Both the position numbers and the translations under genes were made by a program. Source: Candidatus Methanoperedens sp. (GTDB taxonomy: Archaea; Halobacteriota; Methanosarcinia; Methanosarcinales; Methanoperedenaceae). From it: a stretch of DNA of 37,719 nucleotides. The DNA is taken from assembly GCA_028717345.1 (NCBI GenBank), contig JAQUNZ010000018.1:1-37719 (forward strand), in the 5' to 3' direction. Each line of letters opens with the position of its first letter. Position 1 is the first letter of the stretch. A model generated the notes under the pieces. That model ran no database searches and had not been told where the DNA came from. It worked only from the letters and a program-made list of their open reading frames with translations. Positions 9,004 to 16,153 of the stretch are shown one piece after another.

Positions 9004-9547
9004 AATTAATGCGCGAGGATCGAAGGGTAAAGTTCTCGTAGTGGACGATGAAGAAATTAATATAAAGCTTATCGAAGCATACCTGAATGAAGAATACGAG
9101 ATAATAACAGCTCAAAGCGGCAACGAGGCTTTGAATAAAATAATCGAGGATAAACCGGATATTGTGTTGCTGGATATCATGATGCCACAGATTAGCGGAT
9201 ATGATGTATGCAAAAGCATAAAGGAAAATGATGCAACCCGCTTCATACCTGTCGTGATGTGCACAGCACTTTCAGGATCAGAAGCTAAGATCAAAGCTAT
9301 AGAGATCGGAGCTGACGATTTTCTCACAAAGCCAATAAACCGGCAAGAACTTTTTGCACGTATCAAATCTCTTCTTAAGAAAAAATATTACCAGGATGAA
9401 CTTGTGCATGATAAAGATATCATAGAAAAGCAAAACGAAGCATTGCGCCAGGAACATAATGAATTAGAACAAAAAGTTCATGAACGCACTGAAGAGCTGA
9501 TGAAGGCAAAAATATCTGGCTTAAAAGATAGAATGAAATTAAAATAG
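8990..9547 (+). CDS. response regulator with receiver domain and C-terminal coiled coil
   Basis: This is a 185-residue receiver protein. The acidic pair is D19-D20 (LVVDDEE), the phospho-acceptor D62 in LLDIMMP, the switch threonine T92 and the conserved lysine K114 in TKP. After the receiver (about 13-132) comes a charged helix of about 50 residues (ERTEELMKAK), as in regulators that pass signals to a partner histidine kinase. There is no DNA-binding domain, so it should act through protein contacts. Start: ATG at 8990 behind GGAGG (8982-8986; the gap of 3 bases is short). An in-frame TTG at 8975 is less likely. No kinase gene is near. Confidence 0.88.
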   Translation: MHPNEINARGSKGKVLVVDDEEINIKLIEAYLNEEYEIITAQSGNEALNKIIEDKPDIVLLDIMMPQISGYDVCKSIKENDATRFIPVVMCTALSGSEAKIKAIEIGADDFLTKPINRQELFARIKSLLKKKYYQDELVHDKDIIEKQNEALRQEHNELEQKVHERTEELMKAKISGLKDRMKLK

Positions 9548-9616
9548 TTGTTTCATGTTGCCGCTTGTGGCGAAAAAGGATTTACCCCTATTCACCATAT
9601 GACTTTTTATTTAGAA

Positions 9617-9725
9617 TGCCCAGGACGGGATCCGAACCCGTGACCTCCAGATTTCTCAGGAAGCTAAGCGCCTCATCAAAATATCCCTATGAGTCTGGCG
9701 CCCTAACCAACTAGGCCACCTGGGC
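9617..9725 (-). tRNA. tRNA-Met (CAU), elongator type, with intron
   Basis: On the minus strand a full cloverleaf folds: acceptor GCCCAGG/CCTGGGC, D stem GCCT/GGGC, anticodon stem CCAGA/TCTGG, T stem ACGGG/CCCGT with TTCGGAT loop, and discriminator A. The anticodon loop is C-T-CAT-A, interrupted after position 37 by a 35-base intron. The mature tRNA is 74 bases and CCA is not encoded. G1-C72 argues against an initiator. The CAT anticodon could also belong to tRNA-Ile2 (agmatidine-modified), which sequence alone cannot fully exclude. Confidence 0.93.
9653..9687 (-). other. tRNA intron with canonical bulge-helix-bulge splice motif
   Basis: The 35-base intron lies between tRNA positions 37 and 38. 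A 4-bp central helix (CTCA with TGAG) is flanked by 3-base bulges TAG and AAA, then by outer helices CCAGA/TCTGG and GGA/TCC. Cuts at TA^G and AA^A restore the loop CTCATAA. This is the textbook archaeal endonuclease substrate. Confidence 0.88.
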
Positions 9726-9787
9726 ATCACCCCTACATGCAAAGAAGGTATTAAAACATATCGTCTTTCAAAGACAGAGTTCGCAGA

Positions 9788-9862
9788 TAGCGGGGCATGG
9801 ATTCGAACCATGGATCTACGGGTTATGAGCCCGTCGGGATTTCCTGACTACCCTACCCCGCT
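9788..9862 (-). tRNA. initiator tRNA-Met (CAU)
   Basis: The minus-strand cloverleaf has acceptor AGCGGGG/CCCCGCT, anticodon stem ACGGG/CCCGT, loop CTCATAA and T loop TTCGAAT. The A1-U72 pair and the three G-C pairs closing the anticodon stem are the marks of an archaeal initiator tRNA. It has 75 bases with discriminator A, no intron and no encoded CCA. It sits 62 bases upstream of the other CAU tRNA on the same strand and is probably co-transcribed with it. Confidence 0.93.
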
Positions 9863-9986
9863 GCTGGAGTAAAAAATAGCATCCCTTTCATGTGAATGAA
9901 TACTGATAAAGTCTTCGGTGAAAACAATATCGCGTTAAACCGGCAGTTTTATTTAAATGAAAGGAATTTTGGTTTCAGGTGTTATT

Positions 9987-10526
9987 ATGATCAAATTGAA
10001 AAATATCATAATTATTGCAGTTATTGGAATAGTGGTAATATTATCAGGATGTACAGGCGGTCAGGAGAAAAAGGTGACAGGAACAGCTCCACCAACTCCT
10101 GTTCAAACGACCATTGTTCAAACCACTACACCTCAGGCACCGCAAAGTCCTTATCAGGTACAGGTCACAGAATTCAGGACTCTTTCTGATTGCATAAAAT
10201 CGCCTTATTCAAGTGAGGTCAAACCCTGCACTTTAATTAATCTACAGGTTAAAAATAATAATGTTAAGAGCCTTGATTTTAAATTAGTTAAAGAAGAAGT
10301 TATCACAAAGTCCTCCAGGATATTGCCAAAAAGGTATGAAAATGATGTGGGATTAAATGATCTATGCACACCTCAGGCAGGAATGGAATTCGTTTTGACC
10401 GAGAACACACAAAGAAATATAGGCTTATGCCATCCAACGATCAATACTGCTGAAGAACCGACGCTGAAAATTGAGGCATTAATTAAAGGAGTGCGCCAGG
10501 AATACGAATTTAGCCTGCCCTCATAA
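9987..10526 (+). CDS. putative secreted lipoprotein of unknown function
   Basis: MIKLKNIIIIAVIGIVVILSGC is a short lipoprotein signal with lipobox LSGC, giving C22 as the anchored residue. A P/T/Q-rich linker follows (about 35-60, TPVQTTIVQTTTPQAPQSP) and then a beta-rich domain of about 115 residues with three cysteines that might form disulphides. Start: ATG at 9987 behind AGGTG (9977-9981). An in-frame ATG at 9957 adds ten residues but overlaps the TATA-like TTTATTTAAATG. I see no enzyme motif; an extracellular binding role is a guess. Confidence 0.8.
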   Translation: MIKLKNIIIIAVIGIVVILSGCTGGQEKKVTGTAPPTPVQTTIVQTTTPQAPQSPYQVQVTEFRTLSDCIKSPYSSEVKPCTLINLQVKNNNVKSLDFKLVKEEVITKSSRILPKRYENDVGLNDLCTPQAGMEFVLTENTQRNIGLCHPTINTAEEPTLKIEALIKGVRQEYEFSLPS

Positions 10527-10557
10527 TCTATAAACATTTGCAAGATAAAATAAGATC

Positions 10558-11556
10558 ATGCTTTATGCGATAGAGACAGAGGAGATAACCAAAAGATTTG
10601 ATGATATCGTTGCAGTAAATAAGATCAGCATCTCTGTGAAGCCGGGAGAACTGTTCGGGCTTCTGGGACCGAACGGGGCAGGTAAGACCACTCTTATAAG
10701 CATGCTGTCCACAATAGCAGAACCCACATCCGGAAAGGCAAAAGTCTGGGGATTTGATGTTGAGAAGGAATCTTCGAAAGTGCGCGAGAACATCGGTATG
10801 GTTTTCCAGGACACTACTCTTGATGACCGGCTTACAGGCAAAGAGAACCTAGATCTCCACGGCAGGCTCTACGGGCTTGACGGAAAAACGCGAAAAAAAA
10901 GGATTGAAGAGGTGCTGGCTCTTGTAGAGCTCACTGAAAGGGCTGACTCGATCGTCAGGACTTTTTCGGGCGGGATGATGAGGCGGCTTGAGATCGCGCG
11001 TGGACTGATGCATCATCCCCACGTGCTGTTCCTGGATGAACCCACGCTCGGGCTTGACCCCCAGACGAGGAACCATATATGGGAATACATAAAGACCCTT
11101 AACAAAGTTGAAGGCGTGACCATTGTGCTTACAACTCATTACATGGAAGAAGCTGACCACCTCTGCGAAAGGATAGCAATCATTGATCACGGCGATATCG
11201 TAGCGCTTGACACTCCCGAAGCGCTCAAGGACAGATTGGGAGGCGACGTGATAATTCTTCAACTTGAAAACCCGGATGAAAAATCAAAATTGTGTGAGAT
11301 ATACGATAAAAACGGATGCGCAAAGATCGTTTCCAGGCACAATGGCGAGGTTTTCATAACTGTCAAGAACGGGGAGCACCAGATACCGCATATTCTTTCA
11401 CTTGCATCAAATGCCGGGATATCTATCCTTGCTGTAAGCCTTCGAAAACCAACGCTGGACGATGTGTTCCTTCACCACACCGGGCGAGCCATACGAGACA
11501 AACGCGCAAGCGAGATCGAGCAGGTCGGATTTAAGATCCGATCAAGGAGGAAATAA
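10558..11556 (+). CDS. ABC transporter ATP-binding protein, DrrA family
   Basis: This is the ATPase subunit of an ABC-2 exporter, 332 residues. Walker A is GPNGAGKTT (37-45), the Q-loop is in VFQDTTLDD, the signature is FSGGMMRRLE, Walker B is LFLDEPTLGLDP, and the switch histidine lies in LTTHYMEEAD. The C-terminal 100 residues match the DrrA-type extension (DRLGGDVIILQL ... LRKPTLDDVFLHHTGR). It forms an operon with its permease (2-base gap) and cofD. Substrate unknown; the drug-resistance name of the family does not show that this one exports drugs. Confidence 0.92.
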   Translation: MLYAIETEEITKRFDDIVAVNKISISVKPGELFGLLGPNGAGKTTLISMLSTIAEPTSGKAKVWGFDVEKESSKVRENIGMVFQDTTLDDRLTGKENLDLHGRLYGLDGKTRKKRIEEVLALVELTERADSIVRTFSGGMMRRLEIARGLMHHPHVLFLDEPTLGLDPQTRNHIWEYIKTLNKVEGVTIVLTTHYMEEADHLCERIAIIDHGDIVALDTPEALKDRLGGDVIILQLENPDEKSKLCEIYDKNGCAKIVSRHNGEVFITVKNGEHQIPHILSLASNAGISILAVSLRKPTLDDVFLHHTGRAIRDKRASEIEQVGFKIRSRRK

Positions 11557-11558
11557 CT

Positions 11559-12332
11559 ATGAAAAAGGCAGTCAACAGGGCGCTGCAGACTGTGTATACC
11601 ATGTGGCTTCGGGAGATGCTGCGCTTCTGGCGCTCAAAGTCGCGTATTATAGGATCTCTTGCCACGCCGCTTTTTTTCCTGGTTTTTCTCGGGGCAGGCT
11701 TTAGCTCGTCTTTTCAGGTCGAGGGGGGGCGTCCATTTGACCCGTCCTATCTTGCGCCCGGTCTTATAGGTATGGTCGTGTTATTTTCGTCCATGATGGG
11801 GGGGGTGTCCATTATATGGGACAGGGAATTCGGTTTCCTCAAAGAGATACTCATTGCGCCTGTGAGCCGCTTCTTTGTAGCGCTCGGGAAAGCTGTTGGG
11901 GGTGTAACCACATCAGTTATACAGGGTATTTTGATAATGTTCATCGCCTCGTTGATGGGTATCGAATATAAGTCTTTATCAGGTGTCATTGCCGCGATAG
12001 CTGTCATGTTCGTATCAGGCATAGGTTTCATAGGTCTTGGTATCGCGTTAGCTTCCATGATCGATAGCCACGAGGGATTCCAGATGGTCATGAGCTTCCT
12101 GACAATGCCACTTGTGCTTCTTAGTGGTGCATTCTTCCCGATCTCGAAACTGCCTGGGTGGCTAACGTTACTCGTGTATGCCAATCCTCTTACCTACGGG
12201 GTTGAAGCGCTTCGCTATTTCCTTCTTGGAGAATCAATAATCCCTATCTTCAGGAGTATCACGGTACTTCTCGCCTTTGCTCTGGCAATGACGTTCCTTG
12301 GTGGGAAACTGTTCGGTAAGATGAAGGTGTGA
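11559..12332 (+). CDS. ABC-2 type transporter permease, DrrB family
   Basis: The 257-residue membrane protein has about six hydrophobic helices (first near 32-50, then around 62-80, 105-128, 140-163, 170-192 and 225-245). The ABC-2 marks are GVSIIWDREFGFLKEILIAPVSR and, later, FFPISKLPGWL. The start is set by a strong AAGGAGG just before the ATG at 11559. It pairs with the ATPase gene upstream. The cofD ATG lies one base past its stop, so all three are one transcription unit. Confidence 0.92.
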   Translation: MKKAVNRALQTVYTMWLREMLRFWRSKSRIIGSLATPLFFLVFLGAGFSSSFQVEGGRPFDPSYLAPGLIGMVVLFSSMMGGVSIIWDREFGFLKEILIAPVSRFFVALGKAVGGVTTSVIQGILIMFIASLMGIEYKSLSGVIAAIAVMFVSGIGFIGLGIALASMIDSHEGFQMVMSFLTMPLVLLSGAFFPISKLPGWLTLLVYANPLTYGVEALRYFLLGESIIPIFRSITVLLAFALAMTFLGGKLFGKMKV

Positions 12333-12333
12333 C

Positions 12334-13248
12334 ATGATACTACTGTCGGGCGGAACCGGGACACCCAAGCTGCTGCAGGGTTTGAGGAAGCTGATTCCAG
12401 ATGAGGAGATCACAGTAATTGTGAACACTGCAGAGGATATTATGATATCAGGGAATCTTGTATCCCCTGATGTCGATACAGTTCTATACCTTTTTTCAGG
12501 ACAGCTTGATGATGCTAAGTGGTGGGGTGTCAGGAACGACACGTTCCATACGCATAATGCTTTAAAAAAAATGGGTATCAACGAAAAGCTCATGATAGGG
12601 GATACTGACCGCGCCGCGCACATATTCCGCTCAGAAATTATGCGAACTGGAGCACGTTTAACAGAAGCCACAATGCAGCTTTCAACTGCGCTTCGGATCA
12701 GGGCTGTTGTTCTTCCAATGTGCGATGAAAAAGTTGATACGATGATATCCACTCCTCAGGGCGATATGCATTTCCAGGATTTCTGGGTGGGCGCGCATGG
12801 AGAACCAGATGTACTTGACATTAAAATAAAGGGTATCGAAAAAGCAAAACTGACTGAAGAGGTGATGAAGGCGCTTGGCTCTGATGATAGAGTTATTATC
12901 GGGCCGAGCAACCCGATAACAAGCATAGGGCCGATTATTTCTATAGAGCATATGCGCGGGATATTATCTTTTAAAAAAGTAATAGCTATAAGTCCAATCA
13001 TTGGAAATGCGCCTGTCAGTGGACCTGCAGGGAAGTTGATGAGGGCAAAGGGGTATCCTGTATCATCGGCAGGGGTAGCGCAGTACTACGGTGATATACT
13101 GGATGTGATGGTAATCGATGAAAGGGATACTTCGGATGAGAGGGATTTTCCTGTGAAAGCGGTAAGGTTCGATACTATGATGACCTCTGTTGAGAAAAGC
13201 GAGGCGCTTGCCGGGTATGTGCTGGAGTTGTTCGAGACGCTTTGTTGA
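12334..13248 (+). CDS. cofD: 2-phospho-L-lactate transferase, F420 biosynthesis
   Basis: CofD joins the activated 2-phospholactate moiety (lactyl-diphosphoguanosine) to the deazaflavin Fo, giving F420-0. The 304-residue protein has the glycine-rich start LLSGGTGTPKLLQGL (3-17), VNTAEDI, the SPDVDTVLYLFSG stretch, the GDTDRA motif and IGPSNPITSIGPI, all typical of the family. F420 is the central hydride carrier of methanogens and methane-oxidising archaea. It is the last gene of the unit with the ABC exporter; whether the two are functionally linked cannot be told from sequence. Confidence 0.95.
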   Translation: MILLSGGTGTPKLLQGLRKLIPDEEITVIVNTAEDIMISGNLVSPDVDTVLYLFSGQLDDAKWWGVRNDTFHTHNALKKMGINEKLMIGDTDRAAHIFRSEIMRTGARLTEATMQLSTALRIRAVVLPMCDEKVDTMISTPQGDMHFQDFWVGAHGEPDVLDIKIKGIEKAKLTEEVMKALGSDDRVIIGPSNPITSIGPIISIEHMRGILSFKKVIAISPIIGNAPVSGPAGKLMRAKGYPVSSAGVAQYYGDILDVMVIDERDTSDERDFPVKAVRFDTMMTSVEKSEALAGYVLELFETLC

Positions 13249-13251
13249 TGT

Positions 13252-13563
13252 TCAAATATTCGATAGCAGCACAAGCCCCCTGTCCGTGAGCCTGTAAATG
13301 TCACCATCCATCCTGAGGTAACCGCCTTTTATCAGGAAATCTGTCTGGAAGTTGAAGATAGCGTCATTCACTCCAACCTCTTTTTGCAGTTCTTCTTTTT
13401 TCTTTCCGAACACACCTGTGGTTTTTATCATCTTCCTCCTGACAGGATGCTCCAGAGCCTTGACCATGAGTTCGTGATCAGCTACTTTTGCCTCGCGCAC
13501 CGAAGGACGGCGCTCAAGCATTGCTTCAAGCTCGTCATCTGTTATTTCTTCGCCTTTACTCAA
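13252..13563 (-). CDS. small winged-helix protein
   Basis: This 103-residue protein begins with a charged helix and continues into a winged-helix pattern: HPVRRKMIKTT, KKEELQKEVGVND, a recognition helix AIFNFQTDFLIKGGYL and a wing DGDIYRLTDRGLVLL. It resembles ArsR/MarR-type archaeal regulators, but no metal- or ligand-binding residues are obvious. The start is probably a TTG at 13563, within the last codons of the dodecin-like gene (8-base overlap), with GGTGGAG upstream. It is therefore coupled to that gene and may regulate it. Confidence 0.75.
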   Translation of the reverse strand: MSKGEEITDDELEAMLERRPSVREAKVADHELMVKALEHPVRRKMIKTTGVFGKKKEELQKEVGVNDAIFNFQTDFLIKGGYLRMDGDIYRLTDRGLVLLSNI

Positions 13564-13765
13564 GGAACATCTCCACCCTGCAAAGGTATGCAGCGATTTT
13601 ATTATCCTCGATCTTTACGTCGAAATCCTTGATGTTCGCCTTTGTTATCTTGCCTTTCTGCTTGAATATGGGGAGTTTCGATGCGTCCTCTATTGCGTTC
13701 TTCGCTGCCTGCTCCCAGCTATCAGGGGATGAACCCACTGTGTCGATTATTTTTACGAATGGCAT
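13556..13765 (-). CDS. dodecin-like protein
   Basis: The 69-residue protein begins MPFVKIIDTVGSSPDSWEQAAKNAIEDAS, matching the dodecin pattern (short strand, then the TSxESWexAvxxAl helix), and ends in two strands IKDFDVKIEDNK and AAYLCRVEMFLE. Dodecins form 12-subunit shells that bind flavin. The flavin-stacking tryptophan of halophile dodecins, in the strand after the helix, is not seen here, and about eight extra residues (KLPIFKQKGK) fill the turn, so flavin binding is doubtful. Start: ATG at 13765 behind AAGGTGA; a GTG at 13774 is part of that ribosome site. Confidence 0.78.
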   Translation of the reverse strand: MPFVKIIDTVGSSPDSWEQAAKNAIEDASKLPIFKQKGKITKANIKDFDVKIEDNKIAAYLCRVEMFLE

Positions 13766-13856
13766 GTATTTCACCTTACGGTATGTTGGGTTGCAAGAGT
13801 ATTAAATTTCACTGAGAACCAAAAGCTTTATTATTTTAGACGTAATTTATAAGTAT

Positions 13857-13877
13857 ATTGTACGTAAAAAGTACAAT
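13857..13877. promoter_or_regulatory. inverted-repeat operator before the toxin-antitoxin module
   Basis: ATTGTAC (13857-13863) and GTACAAT (13871-13877) form a perfect 7-bp inverted repeat with a 7-base spacer. It lies just downstream of the AT-rich promoter-like TTTATAAGTATA (13847-13858) and before a strong AAGGAGGT. This is where an autoregulating antitoxin usually binds. Confidence 0.6.
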
Positions 13878-13894
13878 CATATAAGGAGGTATGA

Positions 13895-14020
13895 ATGGCT
13901 GACACAATAGACCAATATGGCGACAGGAGAGAATTTGTAAATGAAATACAAAGAAAAGACGTTAAAAAATATCGAATCGTTGACGGATATAAAAATACGT
14001 ATACAGGAGCTGGTTTATAA
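13895..14020 (+). CDS. possible small ORF overlapping the toxin start (41 aa)
   Basis: MADTIDQYGDRREFVNEIQRK... runs for 41 codons behind the best ribosome site of the region (AAGGAGGT, 13883-13890). It overlaps the next ORF by 80 bases in another frame. It is charged and has no recognisable domain. It could be a leader peptide that couples translation of the toxin, or chance. Confidence 0.35.
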   Translation: MADTIDQYGDRREFVNEIQRKDVKKYRIVDGYKNTYTGAGL

Positions 14021-14258
14021 AGAAAAATATGTCATATTATGGAACCACATAAAACATCATCATCCAAATATCACTGAACAGGAAATCCTGAACGGTCTGA
14101 TTTATGGATTCTATAAGACGGATAATACTAATGAAGGACGCTATATATCATGGTCAAAATTTACAAGCCCGGTAAGGCTTATACGCATTGTATTCGAAAT
14201 CCATAAAACTCATAATGATGAATTTGTACTTGTGGTCACAGCTTTCGAGGAAGAATAA
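13941..14258 (+). CDS. putative toxin, DUF4258/RelE-like
   Basis: This 105-residue soluble protein has an N-terminal helix, the HIKHHHPNITEQEILNGLIYG segment and a strand-rich C-terminal half (RYISWSKFTSPVRLIRIVFEIH, EFVLVVTAFEEE). The order helix, then 'H..R..IT.EEI..vl..G', then three strands is that of small RelE-superfamily/DUF4258 toxins that are commonly encoded before zinc-finger antitoxins. The assignment rests largely on the next gene and the operator; no diagnostic catalytic residue is clear. The start ATG has only a weak GGAGAG upstream, and translation may be coupled to the 41-codon ORF. Confidence 0.6.
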   Translation: MKYKEKTLKNIESLTDIKIRIQELVYKEKYVILWNHIKHHHPNITEQEILNGLIYGFYKTDNTNEGRYISWSKFTSPVRLIRIVFEIHKTHNDEFVLVVTAFEEE

Positions 14259-14290
14259 GATAATACAAATAAACTCTCAGGAATAAAATA

Positions 14291-14782
14291 ATGAAAACCA
14301 GGAAAGAAAAAACGGAAATGCCTGAAAATATCCCCGTAATAACACAGGAAATGATGGAAAAAACCGCCATCGAGATAGCCAAAAGGCGTTATGACAGAAA
14401 ACAATCGCCAGTGAAAGGCGTTAAGGATATTAATTGCCCATCTTGCGGGAACAGCACAATGAGCTATGCAGATGACCTGACTTTTGATGTTACGCTGACC
14501 GGCGAAAGAATAGTAATACCAAATCTTACAGGCTTGAAGTGCTCAAAATGCGGTGAAGTGGCTTTTGATGCTCATTCTACTAAACTCATAGAAAACTACA
14601 CCGCAGATAAACCAACAGGAGGATATGAATTGAATGTTTCCACAGTTGGCGGGGGAAAGCTTGGAATGTATTTTCCAAGGGATGTTCTCAGAGTTATGAA
14701 GATAAGTAAAAACGATAAAGCTATTCTGACGCCGCTGTCAAAGCGAAAAATGGTCATAGAATTGCTGAATTCTACGGCATGA
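14291..14782 (+). CDS. YgiT-type zinc-finger antitoxin with AbrB-like C-terminus
   Basis: The 163-residue protein carries a zinc ribbon from two CxxC pairs (C49-C52 in CPSCG, C84-C87 in CSKCG), spaced as in YgiT/MqsA antitoxins. Instead of the MqsA helix-turn-helix, the C-terminus (about 117-158, GGGKLGMYFPRDVLRVMKISKNDKAIL) looks like a SpoVT/AbrB swapped-hairpin DNA-binding domain. This supports an antitoxin that binds the toxin by the zinc domain and the upstream inverted repeat by the AbrB domain. Both the gene order toxin-antitoxin and the 32-base gap fit such modules. Confidence 0.75.
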   Translation: MKTRKEKTEMPENIPVITQEMMEKTAIEIAKRRYDRKQSPVKGVKDINCPSCGNSTMSYADDLTFDVTLTGERIVIPNLTGLKCSKCGEVAFDAHSTKLIENYTADKPTGGYELNVSTVGGGKLGMYFPRDVLRVMKISKNDKAILTPLSKRKMVIELLNSTA

Positions 14783-14795
14783 ATTGTTCTTATTT

Positions 14796-16019
14796 TCAAT
14801 GACCTGTTATCAGCATGGAACCACCATACGGCATAACAATAATCTTAGCTTCCATTCCATGTTTCAATAGCGCCATATCCAGCGCTACTTTCAGGGTTGC
14901 CGGGATAAAATTCGCCCTTATGACCGCCTCATCAGGCAGCGAAGATACGAGATACAGGTCAACCTTCTTAGACAGCGCTGCAATGAGCGCCGCTTTATGC
15001 CCTCCCATAACGAATCCTTCCCTGAACCGCTCTATCACCTCATCCCTGCCGTACTTCAGCCATTCTTCATAAACCCGGTTGCCGTACCCTTCCCTGCACT
15101 CAGCCACAAGAATGATAGAACCGCCTTCTTTCATGGCGTTCTTCGCATGCTCAAGCGCCTTGTGGGACTGGAATATATCGAGATCCTTCGGAAAACCTCC
15201 AGGAGAGACGATAATAATATCTGCCTGTTCAACTTCTATCTTTGAGAGCCTGTCAAGGAACTCAACTCCCTTCCTGTGCGCCTCTATATGATTCCCGGCT
15301 GCCGCGAACACGATCTCCTTTCTCTCATTCAGGACGACATTCAGGATAAAATCAATACCCAGCATCTCCGAAGCCTCCTCGATATCCTGCCTCACTGCAC
15401 CGTCAATGCGTCCTGCACAGGATTTAGTATCAAGCATAAGGGCATGGTTCGCATTTATGCTCCTCTTTGATGATACGGCAGGAAGAATTGACTTGGCTCC
15501 GCCTGAGTAGCCTGCATAATAATGGAACTCTATTGTCCCTGTACATACCACAATATCAGCTTCCAGGACAGGTCTGAATATCTCGACCGGCGTGCCCCTT
15601 TCAGTGGTGCCAAGATAAACGCAATCGTTCAGGTCGTGTTCAAGGCTTCTGACTTTTCCATACAGTCCCCCCAATATCTTCTTTTTCTCCTCCTCTGTCT
15701 GCTTCCTGTGAATACCAAGCCCGAAAATGATCGTGATATCCTTAACCTCTCCAGCTTCCAGTTCAGAAATGAGAGGCAAAAGCAGTTTTGCTGTCGGTGT
15801 GGGGCGCGTGGTATCACTGACTATGATTACCGCCTTTTTTCCATGGTCTGCGATCTCTGATAATCTCATGCTGTTTATAGGGTTCTCCAGTGCTTTTTTA
15901 ATAAGCCTGATCTCCTCCTCTGCAGCCGGTACAAAGACCTGTTTTATCACTTTGACACTGCATTCAGGGGGTATATCTACAGAGACCTCTGTATTTCCGT
16001 ATGGTAAATTGTACAACAC
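14796..16019 (-). CDS. LarA-family protein (nickel-pincer lactate racemase-like)
   Basis: LarA interconverts D- and L-lactate with a nickel pincer nucleotide cofactor; relatives act on other 2-hydroxy acids. The 407-residue protein keeps the key residues: SDTTRPTP (68-75), H104 in GLGIHR, H166 in GTIEFHYYAG, the cofactor lysine K176 in YSGGAKSILP and H192 in NANHALM. So it should be able to bind the cofactor. No LarB, LarC or LarE gene is in the window, and the true substrate is open. The start is a GTG at 16019; an A-rich TATA-like AAAAATATATG about 30 bases upstream would make it almost leaderless. It is convergent with the antitoxin gene. Confidence 0.9.
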   Translation of the reverse strand: MLYNLPYGNTEVSVDIPPECSVKVIKQVFVPAAEEEIRLIKKALENPINSMRLSEIADHGKKAVIIVSDTTRPTPTAKLLLPLISELEAGEVKDITIIFGLGIHRKQTEEEKKKILGGLYGKVRSLEHDLNDCVYLGTTERGTPVEIFRPVLEADIVVCTGTIEFHYYAGYSGGAKSILPAVSSKRSINANHALMLDTKSCAGRIDGAVRQDIEEASEMLGIDFILNVVLNERKEIVFAAAGNHIEAHRKGVEFLDRLSKIEVEQADIIIVSPGGFPKDLDIFQSHKALEHAKNAMKEGGSIILVAECREGYGNRVYEEWLKYGRDEVIERFREGFVMGGHKAALIAALSKKVDLYLVSSLPDEAVIRANFIPATLKVALDMALLKHGMEAKIIVMPYGGSMLITGH

Positions 16020-16153
16020 AAACTAACTCAATGCATAAAAATTACATATATTTTTTGATTCGGGAGGCTGTGGGACAAAAATAATATATCCCTTATATCA
16101 ATAAGCACCTTCAGTCCTAGTCCACGCCAGTTACACTCCCTGTTTAGGTGGTT

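Noticed and set aside
9896-10189. 97-residue ORF before the lipoprotein
   Set aside because: It overlaps the lipoprotein in another frame and lacks hydrophobic or domain features; the lipobox frame is the real gene.
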